From positions 248,001 to 312,000 of the forward strand of contig NZ_FNFE01000002.1 in assembly GCF_900100335.1 (NCBI RefSeq): 64,000 nucleotides of DNA, written 5' to 3'. Both the position numbers and the translations under genes were made by a program. The stretch is from Natronorubrum texcoconense. GTDB taxonomy: Archaea; Halobacteriota; Halobacteria; Halobacteriales; Natrialbaceae. Positions 7,069 through 16,030 of this stretch are shown in pieces. Every line of letters begins with the position of its first letter. The stretch's first letter is position 1. Under the pieces are notes generated by a model. The model had not been told where the DNA came from. It did not search any database and worked only from the letters and a program-made list of their open reading frames with translations.

Positions 7069-9852
7069 ATGACGAAACACTACGATCACGCGCAGGTCCA
7101 GGAGTTCTGGCAGTACGTCTGGGAGCGCGACGACGTTTACACGTTGGCCGAGGACGCCGAAGACCCGACCTACGTGCTCGGGATGTTTCCGTACACCTCC
7201 GGGACGCTCCACATGGGGCACGTTCGAAACTACGCGATCACCGACGCCTACGCTCGGTATCGCCGCATGCAGGGCGACGACGTCCTCCACCCGATGGGCT
7301 GGGACGCGTTCGGACTCCCCGCGGAAAACGCGGCGTTCGAGCGCAAGACCGATCCCCGCTCGTGGACGGAGGCCTGTATTCGTCGGATGCGCGAGGAACT
7401 CGAGACCATGGGCTTTGGCTACGACTGGTCTCGAGAGATCACCACCTGCGAGCCCGCGTACTACCGGTGGAACCAGTGGCTGTTCAAGCGCCTCTACGAG
7501 GCGGGTCTCGTCGAGTACGAGGCCGCGTCGGTCAACTGGTGTCCCGACTGTGAGACGGTGCTTGCGGCGGCGCAGGTGGAGGAACGCGAGGTCGAGCGAA
7601 GCGAGACCTCGGAAAGAGCGAGCGGCGACGCCGCGAGCAGCGGGCACGAACGGAGTGAGACCTCAGGTCGAGAGAGCAGCGGCGCTGCGGATCACGAGCA
7701 CGAACGGGTCTGCTGGCGCTGTGAGACCCCCGTCGGCCGGCGCGAACTCGATCAGTGGTTCTTCACGATCACCGACTACGCGGAGGAGCTCCACGACGAT
7801 CTCGAGGCCCTCGAGGGCTGGCCCGACGGCGTCCGCGAGATTCAGCGCAACTGGATCGGTCGGCAGGAAGGGACTCGTATCTCGTTCGAAGTGGCGGACT
7901 ATAGCGAGGGGGCGGTTGACGTCTTCAGCACTCGTCCGGAGACGGTCTACGGCGCCACGTATCTCGCCGTCTCGCCGGGCCACGATCTCGCGCGGGAACT
8001 CGCCGAAACGGACGACGACGTCGCGGCGTACGTCGACGCGGTTCGCGAGCAGGATCCGAGCGAGGTCGGGTTCACGGGCGTCGAGACGGACGCGACGGCG
8101 ACCCATCCGCTCACCGACGAAGAACTGCCGGTTTACGTCGCCGGCTACGTTTTAGAGGACGTCGGCACCGGGGCCGTCATGGGCGTCCCCGCGCACAACG
8201 AGCGCGATCACACGTTCGCCGCGGAACACGACCTCCCGATCGAACGGGTCGTCATTCCCAGTACCCCGGACGAACGAACCAGCCTCGAGGACGGCCCCTA
8301 CACCGACGACGGCATTCTCGAGCACAGCGGCGAGTACGACGGGCTCGAGAGCGACGTCGTCCGCGAGCGGGTCGTCGCCGAGCACGACGCGCTGACGGAA
8401 GACGTCACCTACCGCCTGCGCGACTGGCTGATCTCCCGGCAGCGCTACTGGGGGACGCCGATCCCGGTCGTCCACTGTGAGGACTGCGGACACGTCCTCG
8501 TGCCCGACGAGGAGCTTCCGGTCGAACTGCCCGAGTTCGTCCGGACGACGGGGAACCCGCTCGAGGCCCACGACTCCTTCCGCGAAACCGAGTGTCCCGA
8601 CTGCGGCGGCCCGGCCCGGCGCGAGACGGACACGATGGACACCTTCGTCGACTCCTCGTGGTACTTCCTGCGATTCCTCTCGCCACAGCTCGAGGACGCG
8701 CCGTTCGACACCGAGCTGGCCGACGAGTGGCTGCCGGTCGACGTCTACGTGGGCGGCGAGGAACACGCCATCCTCCACCTGCTCTACACGCGATTCTTCA
8801 CGAAGGCGCTGGCCGACCTGGATCTGCTCGATCGGCGCGAACCGATTACGGAGCTCAAGAGTCAGGGGACGGTGCTGTACGACGGCGAGAAGATGTCCAG
8901 TTCGAAGGGAAACGTCGTCGCCCCACAGGAGTACGGCGCGGAGACGACGCGGCTGTTCGTCCTCTCGGCGGCCCATCCCGAACAGGACTTCGAGTGGACC
9001 GCGAACAACGTCCGCGGCGCCTACGATCTTCAGCAGACGCTGTACGGGATGGCTACCGCGTTCGTCGCGGAAGGCGATACGCGAGTCGAGCGGTTGGATC
9101 ACGACGAGTACATCGCCCGCGAGATCGACCGAACGATCGCCGCGGCCACCGAGGAGTACGACCGGTTCCGGTTCCACCGGGCGGCCACGGAGATTCAGGA
9201 ACTGGCGCGAGTGCTTCGGCGCTACCGCGAGTACGACAGGCCACACGGCGAGGTCTACCGCCGCGGGCTGTTGGCGCTGGCCGCGCTGATCGCGCCGATG
9301 GCGCCCCACCTCGGCGAGGAGTGCTGGAACAAACTCCGGGGCGACGGCCTGGTCGTCGAAGCCGACTGGCCCGAACCCGAGACCGAACTCGAGGACTACC
9401 GACGCGAGCGCCAACTCGTCGAGACCACCCTCGCGGACGTTCGGGATATCGTCGACACCGCCGCGATCGACGATCCGGAACGGATCGAACTCGTCGTCGC
9501 TCCGGCGTGGAAGTACGACGTGCTCCGAATCGCAGCCGACTACGCCGACGAAGAGCTCGCGGACGGCGATCCCGGTTCGCTCGTCGATCGAGTCCTCGAG
9601 ACCGACGCCGTGGCCGAACTCGCGGTCGGCCGCGAACCCGTCGCGACGTTCGTCACCGATCTAGCCGGCCGGGACGACCGCGCGGATTTCGAGTCCGTGC
9701 TCGCAGCAGCCGACGAACTGGCGATCTTAGAGCGCAGTAGCTGGCTCGTCACCGACGAGTTCGACGCCGATGTCGTCGTCCGCAGTGCGAGCGACGACGA
9801 CGAACTGGCAGCGCGGGCACGACCGGGAAAACCCGCGATCCGGATTCGGTAA
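7069..9852 (+). CDS. leuS: Leucyl-tRNA synthetase, bacterial type
   Basis: 927 residues. It charges tRNA-Leu with leucine in the cytoplasm. The class I signatures are HMGH (48-51, in YTSGTLHMGHVRNY) and KMSSS (608-612). The block HPMGWDAFGLPAENAA and the editing-domain segment HPLTDEELPVYVAGYVLEDVGTGAVMGVPAHNERD follow the bacterial LeuRS pattern. Zinc-knuckle cysteine pairs are seen (CPDC and CWRC; CEDC and CPDC). Between the first two pairs, residues about 174-211 form an S/E/G-rich insert encoded by palindromic DNA. The C-terminal region after the anticodon-binding domain is long. Haloarchaeal LeuRSs of bacterial origin with archaeal-style tails have been reported, and this one fits. It is a single gene with its own promoter region. 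Confidence 0.96.
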   Translation: MTKHYDHAQVQEFWQYVWERDDVYTLAEDAEDPTYVLGMFPYTSGTLHMGHVRNYAITDAYARYRRMQGDDVLHPMGWDAFGLPAENAAFERKTDPRSWTEACIRRMREELETMGFGYDWSREITTCEPAYYRWNQWLFKRLYEAGLVEYEAASVNWCPDCETVLAAAQVEEREVERSETSERASGDAASSGHERSETSGRESSGAADHEHERVCWRCETPVGRRELDQWFFTITDYAEELHDDLEALEGWPDGVREIQRNWIGRQEGTRISFEVADYSEGAVDVFSTRPETVYGATYLAVSPGHDLARELAETDDDVAAYVDAVREQDPSEVGFTGVETDATATHPLTDEELPVYVAGYVLEDVGTGAVMGVPAHNERDHTFAAEHDLPIERVVIPSTPDERTSLEDGPYTDDGILEHSGEYDGLESDVVRERVVAEHDALTEDVTYRLRDWLISRQRYWGTPIPVVHCEDCGHVLVPDEELPVELPEFVRTTGNPLEAHDSFRETECPDCGGPARRETDTMDTFVDSSWYFLRFLSPQLEDAPFDTELADEWLPVDVYVGGEEHAILHLLYTRFFTKALADLDLLDRREPITELKSQGTVLYDGEKMSSSKGNVVAPQEYGAETTRLFVLSAAHPEQDFEWTANNVRGAYDLQQTLYGMATAFVAEGDTRVERLDHDEYIAREIDRTIAAATEEYDRFRFHRAATEIQELARVLRRYREYDRPHGEVYRRGLLALAALIAPMAPHLGEECWNKLRGDGLVVEADWPEPETELEDYRRERQLVETTLADVRDIVDTAAIDDPERIELVVAPAWKYDVLRIAADYADEELADGDPGSLVDRVLETDAVAELAVGREPVATFVTDLAGRDDRADFESVLAAADELAILERSSWLVTDEFDADVVVRSASDDDELAARARPGKPAIRIR
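7588..7688. repeat. Palindrome-rich insert inside leuS
   Basis: Three perfect hairpins lie in about 100 bases of coding sequence. GAGGTC/GACCTC (7588-7610) has the 11-nt loop GAGCGAAGCGA. GCGGC/GCCGC (7622-7634) has a 3-nt loop. GCAGC/GCTGC (7676-7688) has a 3-nt loop. The frame is kept open and translates to an S/E/R/G-rich loop between zinc-binding cysteine pairs. The same two hairpin types recur near the tRNA-Gly island. Confidence 0.75.
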
Positions 9853-10013
9853 CGATCGATTACACTGTCAGATCGTCAATATCAACTGGTGACTTCCGAC
9901 GGTAGCGATTCACTCACTCGATCAAAATCGCCAGGGGATAGTTTCGTCACTATTCCTTCGATATCGAAGGTGACTAGCCGTATTTTTGTCAGAATCGAGA
10001 TCAAGAAGGACAG

Positions 10014-10020
10014 TTTTATT
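10014..10020 (+). promoter_or_regulatory. TATA box of the HalOD1 gene
   Basis: TTTTATT lies with its centre about 29 nt before the ATG at 10046, consistent with a leaderless transcript. Inference from spacing. Confidence 0.45.
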
Positions 10021-10045
10021 CCATCGGATTCGGTAGGGTACCAGT

Positions 10046-10342
10046 ATGACGGAGGGGGATGGCGACAGTGTCGATACGTCGTGTGACCAAGTGCCAAGTC
10101 AGAACGTTATTAGGGCTATCGCTGCGGCCGAAGGAATTCCACCCGAGCAGTTGCACCCGCCGACGTACGAATCGCTGCACACGGTCGTCGATCCGGAAGC
10201 ACTCGATGCGCTCTTTGCGCGCCGCTCCGACGGCGCACCCCGGCCCGGCGGTGAGGTGACGTTTTCGTTCTGTGACTACGACGTAACCATCGAGCGAGAC
10301 GGCTCGGTCGTCCTCGAGGAGCGCGCCGACTCGTCGGAGTAG
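10046..10342 (+). CDS. HalOD1 output domain protein
   Basis: 98 residues, no membrane segment. The stretch NVIRAIAAAEGIPPEQLHPPTYESLHTVVDPEALDALF, then VTFSFCDYDVTIERDGSVVLEE, matches the haloarchaeal output domain (HalOD1), a small domain found alone or attached to haloarchaeal signalling proteins. Its molecular action is unknown. It stands alone with its own TATA box, in front of a J-domain gene 121 bases downstream. Family identification is by resemblance to the pattern I know for this domain. Confidence 0.75.
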   Translation: MTEGDGDSVDTSCDQVPSQNVIRAIAAAEGIPPEQLHPPTYESLHTVVDPEALDALFARRSDGAPRPGGEVTFSFCDYDVTIERDGSVVLEERADSSE

Positions 10343-10463
10343 CGATAGTTGACGCGCTAGTCACGTATTACGGGCCTCGAGCCACGGTGCTCGCTACCCA
10401 GGATCGACGTGACGCTCGTCGGACGGAAAGACTCTTTTCGTCGAAGGGGCGTAGTACGGAACG

Positions 10464-11255
10464 ATGGAGAGCCACTACGAGGCCCTCGGGCTACCACCGA
10501 CCGCCGACGAGCGGGCGGTTCGGCGAGCCTACCGGACCTTGTTGAAAGAACATCATCCGGACCAGGGTGGCTCTCGAAAACGCTTTCTCCGGATCAAGAC
10601 CGCCTACGAAGCGATCGTCGGGGAACAGCCACCCGACGATCCCGAAACCGACGGCGGCGCGATTCCACACCTGCACGATGCCGCGAGCAGTCCCCGTCAA
10701 ACCACGCCGACGTACGACCCCGACGCGTGTTCGGCCGACGAGTCGCCCGTCGACAGTCACGAGACGCTGACGGTCGGCGGCCAGTATCTCACGCTCACCC
10801 TCTCGGCGTTGGTCCACGACCTCTCCCTCGCCGACCTCGTCGACGAGCACGTCCCCGCTGCGACCGATCGAACGGTCGCCTTCTTCCGCGTTCACAACAC
10901 GAGCTCCCAGCCCCGTTGCTGGCGAGGCAAGGCGAACACGAGTTTCATCGGCGACGACGGCTTTCTGTACGAGGGCTCGAGTATCGTCACGCCACACGCC
11001 GAGCAGTTGCCCGAGCGGTGGTGTGGAACCGACGTCGAGATCCAGCCCGGTCGGGCGCTCGATGCGGTCGTCATCGCCCAAGAGATGCCAGCCGACGTCA
11101 CCGTCGAAAAGGTGCTGTACACCCAGCATGCGGGCGAAACTGGCGATGACGCACTCGGGGACGGTGACGAGACCGTCGGAGACACCGAACGATATCTCTT
11201 CGAACTCCGGCCGCTCGTCCGCGAACGACTCGATAGGCTCCCGTTTCGGACGTAG
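10464..11255 (+). CDS. J-domain (DnaJ-like) protein with unknown C-terminal domain
   Basis: 263 residues. Residues 1-55 are a J domain: YEALGLPPTADERAVRRAYR, then KEHHPDQGG with the HPD tripeptide at 31-33 that stimulates Hsp70 ATPase, then FLRIKTAYEAIVG. There is no G/F region, no zinc-finger domain and no DnaJ C-terminal domain, so it is not the canonical DnaJ. After a polar linker, residues 95-260 form a distinct domain with beta-rich segments (TVAFFRVHNTSSQPRCWRGK, SFIGDDGFLYEGSS) that I do not recognise. It probably recruits DnaK to a specific client. Confidence 0.82.
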   Translation: MESHYEALGLPPTADERAVRRAYRTLLKEHHPDQGGSRKRFLRIKTAYEAIVGEQPPDDPETDGGAIPHLHDAASSPRQTTPTYDPDACSADESPVDSHETLTVGGQYLTLTLSALVHDLSLADLVDEHVPAATDRTVAFFRVHNTSSQPRCWRGKANTSFIGDDGFLYEGSSIVTPHAEQLPERWCGTDVEIQPGRALDAVVIAQEMPADVTVEKVLYTQHAGETGDDALGDGDETVGDTERYLFELRPLVRERLDRLPFRT

Positions 11256-11356
11256 CGATGCCGCCGTCTGACGGCCGAGACGGGTTCGCCGGCCTCCGCG
11301 ACCGTCGGAGAGCCGGAACAGCAAGACAAATACGGCCCCTATCCTAACCCCCGATA

Positions 11357-11962
11357 ATGGCAACCGCCGACGCGAAACGACGGCTCCGAGAGCAGCCGAT
11401 GGGTGTTACAATCGTCCTGTCGATCGTCGGCTACGCCCTCGTCATCGGGACCTTCGTGCTCGACTTGCCGATCTATCCGGACCTCACGCTCTCTCAGGTC
11501 GACTTCCTCACGCACGCGATTGCCGTCATCAACGCGGCCACGACGGTGTTGCTCGTCGCCGGCTGGTACTGGATCCGCGTCGACGAAGTCGAGAAACACC
11601 GGAAAGCGATGATCGGTGCGTTCGTGTTAATCTTGGTCTTCCTCGTCACCTACCTGACCCGTGTCGGCGGCGGCGACGGCGAGAAGCTGTTCGTCGGTCC
11701 CGACCCGGTCTACTACGCCTACCTGATCATGCTCGCGATCCACATCCTGCTCTCGATCGTCGCCGTCCCGGTCGTGCTCTACGCGCTGATCCTCGGGCTG
11801 ACGCACACGCCCGCGGAGCTTCGGCAAACTTCCCACGCCAAGGTCGGACGCATCGCCGCCGCCTCGTGGGTCCTGAGCCTCGTCCTCGGCGTCGTCACCT
11901 ACCTGCTGCTCAACCACATCTACAGCTACGAGTTCGGGATCGTGATCGCGCCGCTGTTCTGA
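11357..11962 (+). CDS. DUF420-like membrane protein
   Basis: 201 residues with about five transmembrane helices: GVTIVLSIVGYALVIGTFVL, HAIAVINAATTVLLVAGWY, KAMIGAFVLILVFLVTYLT, YYAYLIMLAIHILLSIVAVP and AASWVLSLVLGVVTYLLL. Conserved-looking histidines occur at helix ends (FLTHAI, EKHRKAM, AIHILL, TSHAKVGR), the pattern of the DUF420 family often found near heme-copper oxidase assembly genes. The histidines suggest heme or metal binding, but no function is demonstrated. Short upstream A/T tract, no operon partner. Confidence 0.75.
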   Translation: MATADAKRRLREQPMGVTIVLSIVGYALVIGTFVLDLPIYPDLTLSQVDFLTHAIAVINAATTVLLVAGWYWIRVDEVEKHRKAMIGAFVLILVFLVTYLTRVGGGDGEKLFVGPDPVYYAYLIMLAIHILLSIVAVPVVLYALILGLTHTPAELRQTSHAKVGRIAAASWVLSLVLGVVTYLLLNHIYSYEFGIVIAPLF

Positions 11963-12114
11963 CCCGGGTCGATAGCCGTGAGAAACCACCGTTTCTAGCC
12001 GAGTGATGCGGAGACGGTGGCCTGATTCGCCGCCAAATCGGGGCGTCGATGCAGTACCGCCGAAGGCACGAATTCACACGTTCGAACTCCGCGTAGCCGT
12101 CGGCTTCGAGGATG

Positions 12115-12717
12115 TCACCCCGTTTCGTTCACGTCGCCGTCGACCTCCGCGGAATCGGCGACGTCGACGGACTGGCCGGTGACGTCGCCGTCGACCTCAG
12201 CATCGTCCTCGAGCACGACGTCCCCGTCGGCGTCGACGTTCCCGCCGACTTCAGCGTCCTCCTGAACCAAGACGTCGCCGCCGGCTTCGACGTCCCCGTC
12301 GACTTCCGCGTCGGGACCGAGAACGACGTGTCCGCCCGCAGCCACGTCCTCGGCTTCCGTGTCGTCCTCGAAGCGGACGTGTTCACCGGCGTCGACGGCG
12401 CCATCGACTTCTGCGTCGTCCTCGAGCACGACCGAACCGCCGGCGATAACGCTTCCATCGAGGAGGAACTCCTCGGGGACGACGACGTCGTCGCCCGTCT
12501 CCACGTCTCCGATCTCCTCCTCGACGGTCACGGCGTCGCGGTCCTCGATCGGCCAGGACTCGTCGATTTCGCCGTCGGCGTCGAGCGGACTGTAATCGTC
12601 GTCGATGGCGTCGTCTTCGTCGTCTTCCTGTGCACTCACCGCGCTAGCCGTCGCTCCAACGGCGAGTGTTCCACCCGTTACCTGTAGAATACGTCGTCGA
12701 GTCGTCTCTCGTGTCAT
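12115..12717 (-). CDS. Tat-exported bactofilin-like repeat protein
   Basis: 200 residues from the ATG at 12717 (MTRETTRRRILQVTGG). An upstream in-frame extension to 12993 is rejected because it is Arg/Pro-rich and crosses the next gene. The N-terminus has a twin-arginine-like stretch (RRRILQ), a hydrophobic core and an SAQED cleavage region. From about residue 70 it consists of short repeats of the kind VVLEDDAEVDGDV, VRFEDDTEAEDV and VLVQEDAEVGGNV, each about 16-18 residues, as in right-handed beta-helical polymer-forming (bactofilin-like) domains. The fold is inferred from this periodicity. It is extracytoplasmic and extremely acidic; role unknown. Confidence 0.72.
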   Translation of the reverse strand: MTRETTRRRILQVTGGTLAVGATASAVSAQEDDEDDAIDDDYSPLDADGEIDESWPIEDRDAVTVEEEIGDVETGDDVVVPEEFLLDGSVIAGGSVVLEDDAEVDGAVDAGEHVRFEDDTEAEDVAAGGHVVLGPDAEVDGDVEAGGDVLVQEDAEVGGNVDADGDVVLEDDAEVDGDVTGQSVDVADSAEVDGDVNETG

Positions 12718-12826
12718 CACTGGTTGCTGGCTACCGGGAAACAAGTAAAAGGCACACCAGCAGTTCCACACTATCACGGACGGCAACACGACGTGGTGTG
12801 GCCGTCCCGTTGGACAGGACGGGTGC

Positions 12827-13975
12827 TTACAGGTAGCCTTCGTCGGCCAGTCGCTCGATCCCTTCCTCGAGTCGCTCCTCGCTCGCGGCGTAGGAGATCC
12901 GCGCGTAGCCGGGCGTCCCGAACGCGCTGCCGGGGACGGTGGCGACGTGGGCGTCCTCGATCGCCCCCTCACACCAGGCCTGATCGTCGTCATCGACAGG
13001 AAGCATCATGTAGAACGCGCCGTCGGGGACGGCGACGTCGACGTCGTGTTCATCGAGCAGGTCGACGACCAGATCCCGACGTTCCTCGAACGCTTCGGTC
13101 ATCTCCGAGACGGCCTCGTCGGTGTTCTCGAGCGCCTCGATGCCGGCGTGCTGGACGAAGTTCACAGCTGAAGAAACCGAGTGGCTGTGGAGTTTTCCGG
13201 CCTGGTCGATTAGCTCCTCGGGGCCGGCAAAGTAGCCCAGTCGCCAGCCGGTCATCGAGTACGCTTTCGAAAAGCCGTTGACGGTGATCGTCCGGTCGGC
13301 CATCCCCTCGAGCGTGCCGAGGCTCGTCGGCTCGACGCCGTAGGTGATCTCCTTGTAGATCTCGTCGGAGATGACGGTGATGTCGTGTTCGACGGCGAGG
13401 TCGCGGACGCCCTCGAGGGCTTCGTCGGAGTAGACCGCACCGGTCGGGTTCGACGGTGAGTTGACGATCAACAGTTCAGTGTCGTCGGAGACGGCGTCCG
13501 CGAGGTCGTCGAGTGCGGGCTCGAGCTGGAAGTCGGCGTCGGAGAGGTCGACGCGGGTCAGATCCCCGCCCGCCATCTTGACCATCGCCTCGTAGGAGAC
13601 CCATGCGGGGTCGAGCAGGGCGACTTCGTCGCCGTCCTGAATTAGGGCCTGCACGATCTCGTACAGCGCCTGCTTCGCGCCGGGGGTGACGATGATCTCC
13701 TCGGGGCCGTGGTCGAGTCCGTCGGCGGCGAGCTTTTCCGAGATGGCCTCGCGGAGGTCGATGATCCCTGCGGAGGTGGTGTAGCCGGTGTGGCCGGCGT
13801 CCATCGCGTCCTGGCCGGCGTCGACGATGTTCTGGGGCGTCGGGAAGTCGGGTTCGCCGACGGAGAGGTCGACGACGTCGGCGCCGTCGTTCTCGAGTTC
13901 GGTTGCGAGCGCGGAGATGGCCAGCGTTGCGGACGGTTCGACTCGGGTCAAGCGGTCGGTGAATTCCATAGACAT
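12827..13975 (-). CDS. Pyridoxal-phosphate-dependent aminotransferase (aspartate aminotransferase family)
   Basis: 382 residues, class I/II fold. Visible signatures are DLSVGEPDFPTP (substrate carboxylate region), GYTTSAGIIDLREAI, NSPSNPTGAV, VISDEIYKEITY, the PLP Schiff-base lysine K237 in NGFSKAYSMTGWRLGY, and the C-terminal YARISYAAS arginine that binds the alpha-carboxylate. It most likely transfers amino groups between aspartate or a similar amino acid and 2-oxoglutarate; substrate preference is not readable. It starts 18 bases after ribH on the same strand, so the two are probably cotranscribed. Downstream, around 12800-12820, CCGTCC/GGACGG could form a terminator hairpin. Confidence 0.9.
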   Translation of the reverse strand: MSMEFTDRLTRVEPSATLAISALATELENDGADVVDLSVGEPDFPTPQNIVDAGQDAMDAGHTGYTTSAGIIDLREAISEKLAADGLDHGPEEIIVTPGAKQALYEIVQALIQDGDEVALLDPAWVSYEAMVKMAGGDLTRVDLSDADFQLEPALDDLADAVSDDTELLIVNSPSNPTGAVYSDEALEGVRDLAVEHDITVISDEIYKEITYGVEPTSLGTLEGMADRTITVNGFSKAYSMTGWRLGYFAGPEELIDQAGKLHSHSVSSAVNFVQHAGIEALENTDEAVSEMTEAFEERRDLVVDLLDEHDVDVAVPDGAFYMMLPVDDDDQAWCEGAIEDAHVATVPGSAFGTPGYARISYAASEERLEEGIERLADEGYL

Positions 13976-13993
13976 TGTGCTGAATTGGTGCTG

Positions 13994-14419
13994 TTACGCT
14001 GAATCTGCGTCGGGGTCGGGAAGTTCGTCCACGAGGTCGAGCGCGCCGTCGACGGCTTTCGCCGCGTTCTCGACGCGTTCGCGGGATTCGGCGGCGGACA
14101 TGCCGGGGCCCGTCACGCCGAGTGTGACCGGGGTGTCACGCTCGAGGCTCACGTCGGCGAGCCGCTGGGCGGCCGCGTCCGTGATCACCTGATCGTGATC
14201 GGTGTCGCCGGTGATCACCGTCCCGATGACGGCGACGGCGTCGACGGTCTCGAGGCGGGCGAGTCGATCCGCCGCGAGGGGCGCGTCGTACACGCCCGGA
14301 ACGGTGACTGTCTCGTACACCTCGGCGCCCGCGGATTGGGCCGCCTCGAGTGCCTCCTGCTCCATCTGCTCGGTGATCGGACGGTTGAACTCCGCGACCA
14401 CCAGTCCGAGCGTGGTCAT
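13994..14419 (-). CDS. ribH: 6,7-dimethyl-8-ribityllumazine synthase
   Basis: 141 residues, close to the archaeal family length. It condenses 5-amino-6-ribitylaminouracil with 3,4-dihydroxy-2-butanone 4-phosphate in riboflavin synthesis. The substrate loops are recognisable: [11 protein letters not shown] (first binding loop), TVPGVYDAP, and [15 protein letters not shown], where the family usually has G-x-V-I-x-G-x-T-x-H with the catalytic histidine. It is the first gene of a probable two-gene unit with the aminotransferase and is divergent from the aEF-1alpha gene. Confidence 0.9.
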   Translation of the reverse strand: MTTLGLVVAEFNRPITEQMEQEALEAAQSAGAEVYETVTVPGVYDAPLAADRLARLETVDAVAVIGTVITGDTDHDQVITDAAAQRLADVSLERDTPVTLGVTGPGMSAAESRERVENAAKAVDGALDLVDELPDPDADSA

Positions 14420-14596
14420 ATGCCAGCGGTGGAGAGGCTGCGTAAAAGAGGTACCGTTCTCGGCGGACGAATCGGACCGTCGTGGGTGAATCGAACGCGG
14501 GGTATCGACGCGAGCACGCTCTCAGTTTTCGAACGGTCAGGAAGTGCTGGACGAGGGTTTACGAGCGAACGCGAAGTAGTTACTAGCCGATCACAG

Positions 14597-15868
14597 ATGA
14601 GCGCAGACAGCCAACACCAGAACCTGGCCATCATCGGCCACGTCGACCACGGGAAGAGTACGCTCGTCGGACGGCTCCTGTACGAGACGGGGAGCATCCC
14701 CGAACACGTCATCGAGCAGCACCGCGAGGAGGCCGAAGAGAAGGGCAAGGGCGGATTCGAGTTCGCCTACGTCATGGACAACCTCGCCGAGGAGCGAGAG
14801 CGCGGCGTCACCATCGACATCGCTCACCAGGAGTTCTCGACCGACGAGTACGACTTCACCATCGTCGACACGCCCGGTCACCGCGACTTCGTCAAGAACA
14901 TGATCACCGGTGCGAGTCAGGCCGATCACGCCGTCCTCGTCGTCGCGGCCGACGACGGCGTCGCACCGCAGACCCAGGAACACGTCTTCCTGGCCCGAAC
15001 CCTCGGGATCGACGAACTCATCGTCGCGGTCAACAAGATGGACGTCGTCGACTACGAGGAGTCGACGTACGACGAGGTCGTCGGCGAAGTCGAGCAGTTG
15101 CTCGAGCAAGTCCGGTTCCAGACCGACGACGCCTCGTTCATCCCGATCTCGGCGTTCGAGGGCGACAACATCGCCGACGCCTCCGACAACACGCCGTGGT
15201 ACGACGGCCGTACGATACTCGAAGCACTCAACGACCTCCCCGAGCCCCAGCCGCCGACGGACGCGCCGCTCCGACTCCCGATTCAGGACGTCTACACGAT
15301 CTCGGGGATCGGTACGGTCCCGGTCGGACGAATCGAGACGGGCATCATGAACGTCGGCGACAGCGTCTCCTTCCAGCCCAGCGACGTGGGCGGCGAAGTA
15401 AAGACGATCGAGATGCACCACGAGGAAGTCCCGGAAGCGCGACCGGGTGACAACGTCGGCTTCAACGTCCGCGGCATCGGCAAGGACGACATCCGCCGCG
15501 GCGACGTCTGCGGCCCGGCCGACGATCCGCCGAGCGTCGCCGAAACGTTCCAGGCCCAGATCGTCGTCATGCAACACCCCTCGGTCATTACGGCCGGCTA
15601 CACGCCGGTGTTCCACGCCCACACGGCCCAGGTCGCGTGTACGATCGAGTCCATCGACAAGAAGATGGATCCCGCGAGCGGCGAGGTCGCCGAGGAGAAC
15701 CCCGACTTCATCCAGTCGGGTGACGCTGCGGTGGTCACCATCCGCCCACAAAAACCGCTCAGCATCGAGCCATCGAGCAAGATCCCCGAACTCGGGAGCT
15801 TCGCCATCCGCGATATGGGCCAAACCATCGCGGCCGGCAAGGTTCTCGAGGTCCACGAACGGGAGTAA
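14597..15868 (+). CDS. Translation elongation factor aEF-1alpha, isolated locus
   Basis: 423 residues from the ATG at 14597. The upstream in-frame extension overlaps ribH and is rejected. G1 is [10 protein letters not shown]3 is DTPGHRDF, G4 is NKMD and G5 lies in the SAFEG region. Domains 2 and 3 follow ([37 protein letters not shown]). It delivers aminoacyl-tRNA to the ribosome. Two things are unusual. It does not sit next to rpsJ or other str-operon genes, where the main haloarchaeal copy usually lies. It also has DTPGH where I expect DCPGH, and QTQEH where I expect QTREH. It may be a second, diverged copy. Confidence 0.92.
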   Translation: MSADSQHQNLAIIGHVDHGKSTLVGRLLYETGSIPEHVIEQHREEAEEKGKGGFEFAYVMDNLAEERERGVTIDIAHQEFSTDEYDFTIVDTPGHRDFVKNMITGASQADHAVLVVAADDGVAPQTQEHVFLARTLGIDELIVAVNKMDVVDYEESTYDEVVGEVEQLLEQVRFQTDDASFIPISAFEGDNIADASDNTPWYDGRTILEALNDLPEPQPPTDAPLRLPIQDVYTISGIGTVPVGRIETGIMNVGDSVSFQPSDVGGEVKTIEMHHEEVPEARPGDNVGFNVRGIGKDDIRRGDVCGPADDPPSVAETFQAQIVVMQHPSVITAGYTPVFHAHTAQVACTIESIDKKMDPASGEVAEENPDFIQSGDAAVVTIRPQKPLSIEPSSKIPELGSFAIRDMGQTIAAGKVLEVHERE

Positions 15869-15997
15869 CGCTCGCGAGACCGGATAGCGGAGTCGCCCCA
15901 CAGCGGCCGTGACGGCGACGATCGAGGCGCGCGCGAAGCCGAGCGGAGACCGTACTCGACGAGGCGTCGATCGTCGAGACCGGTCGCGGATTACCAA

Positions 15998-16006
15998 TTC
16001 TTAAGC
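15998..16006 (+). promoter_or_regulatory. TATA box of purK
   Basis: TTCTTAAGC is centred about 29 nt before the purK ATG, the usual haloarchaeal leaderless spacing. Inferred. Confidence 0.45.
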
Positions 16007-16030
16007 GCAATCGCTGTCAACGAGCGCGCA

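Noticed and set aside
12718-12993. N-terminal extension of the Tat-exported repeat protein
   Set aside because: It is Arg/Pro/Ser-rich, overlaps the aminotransferase gene and would bury a good twin-arginine signal.
14195-14596. In-frame upstream extension of the aEF-1alpha gene
   Set aside because: It is antisense to ribH and adds 134 residues absent from elongation factors, which start a few residues before the G1 motif.
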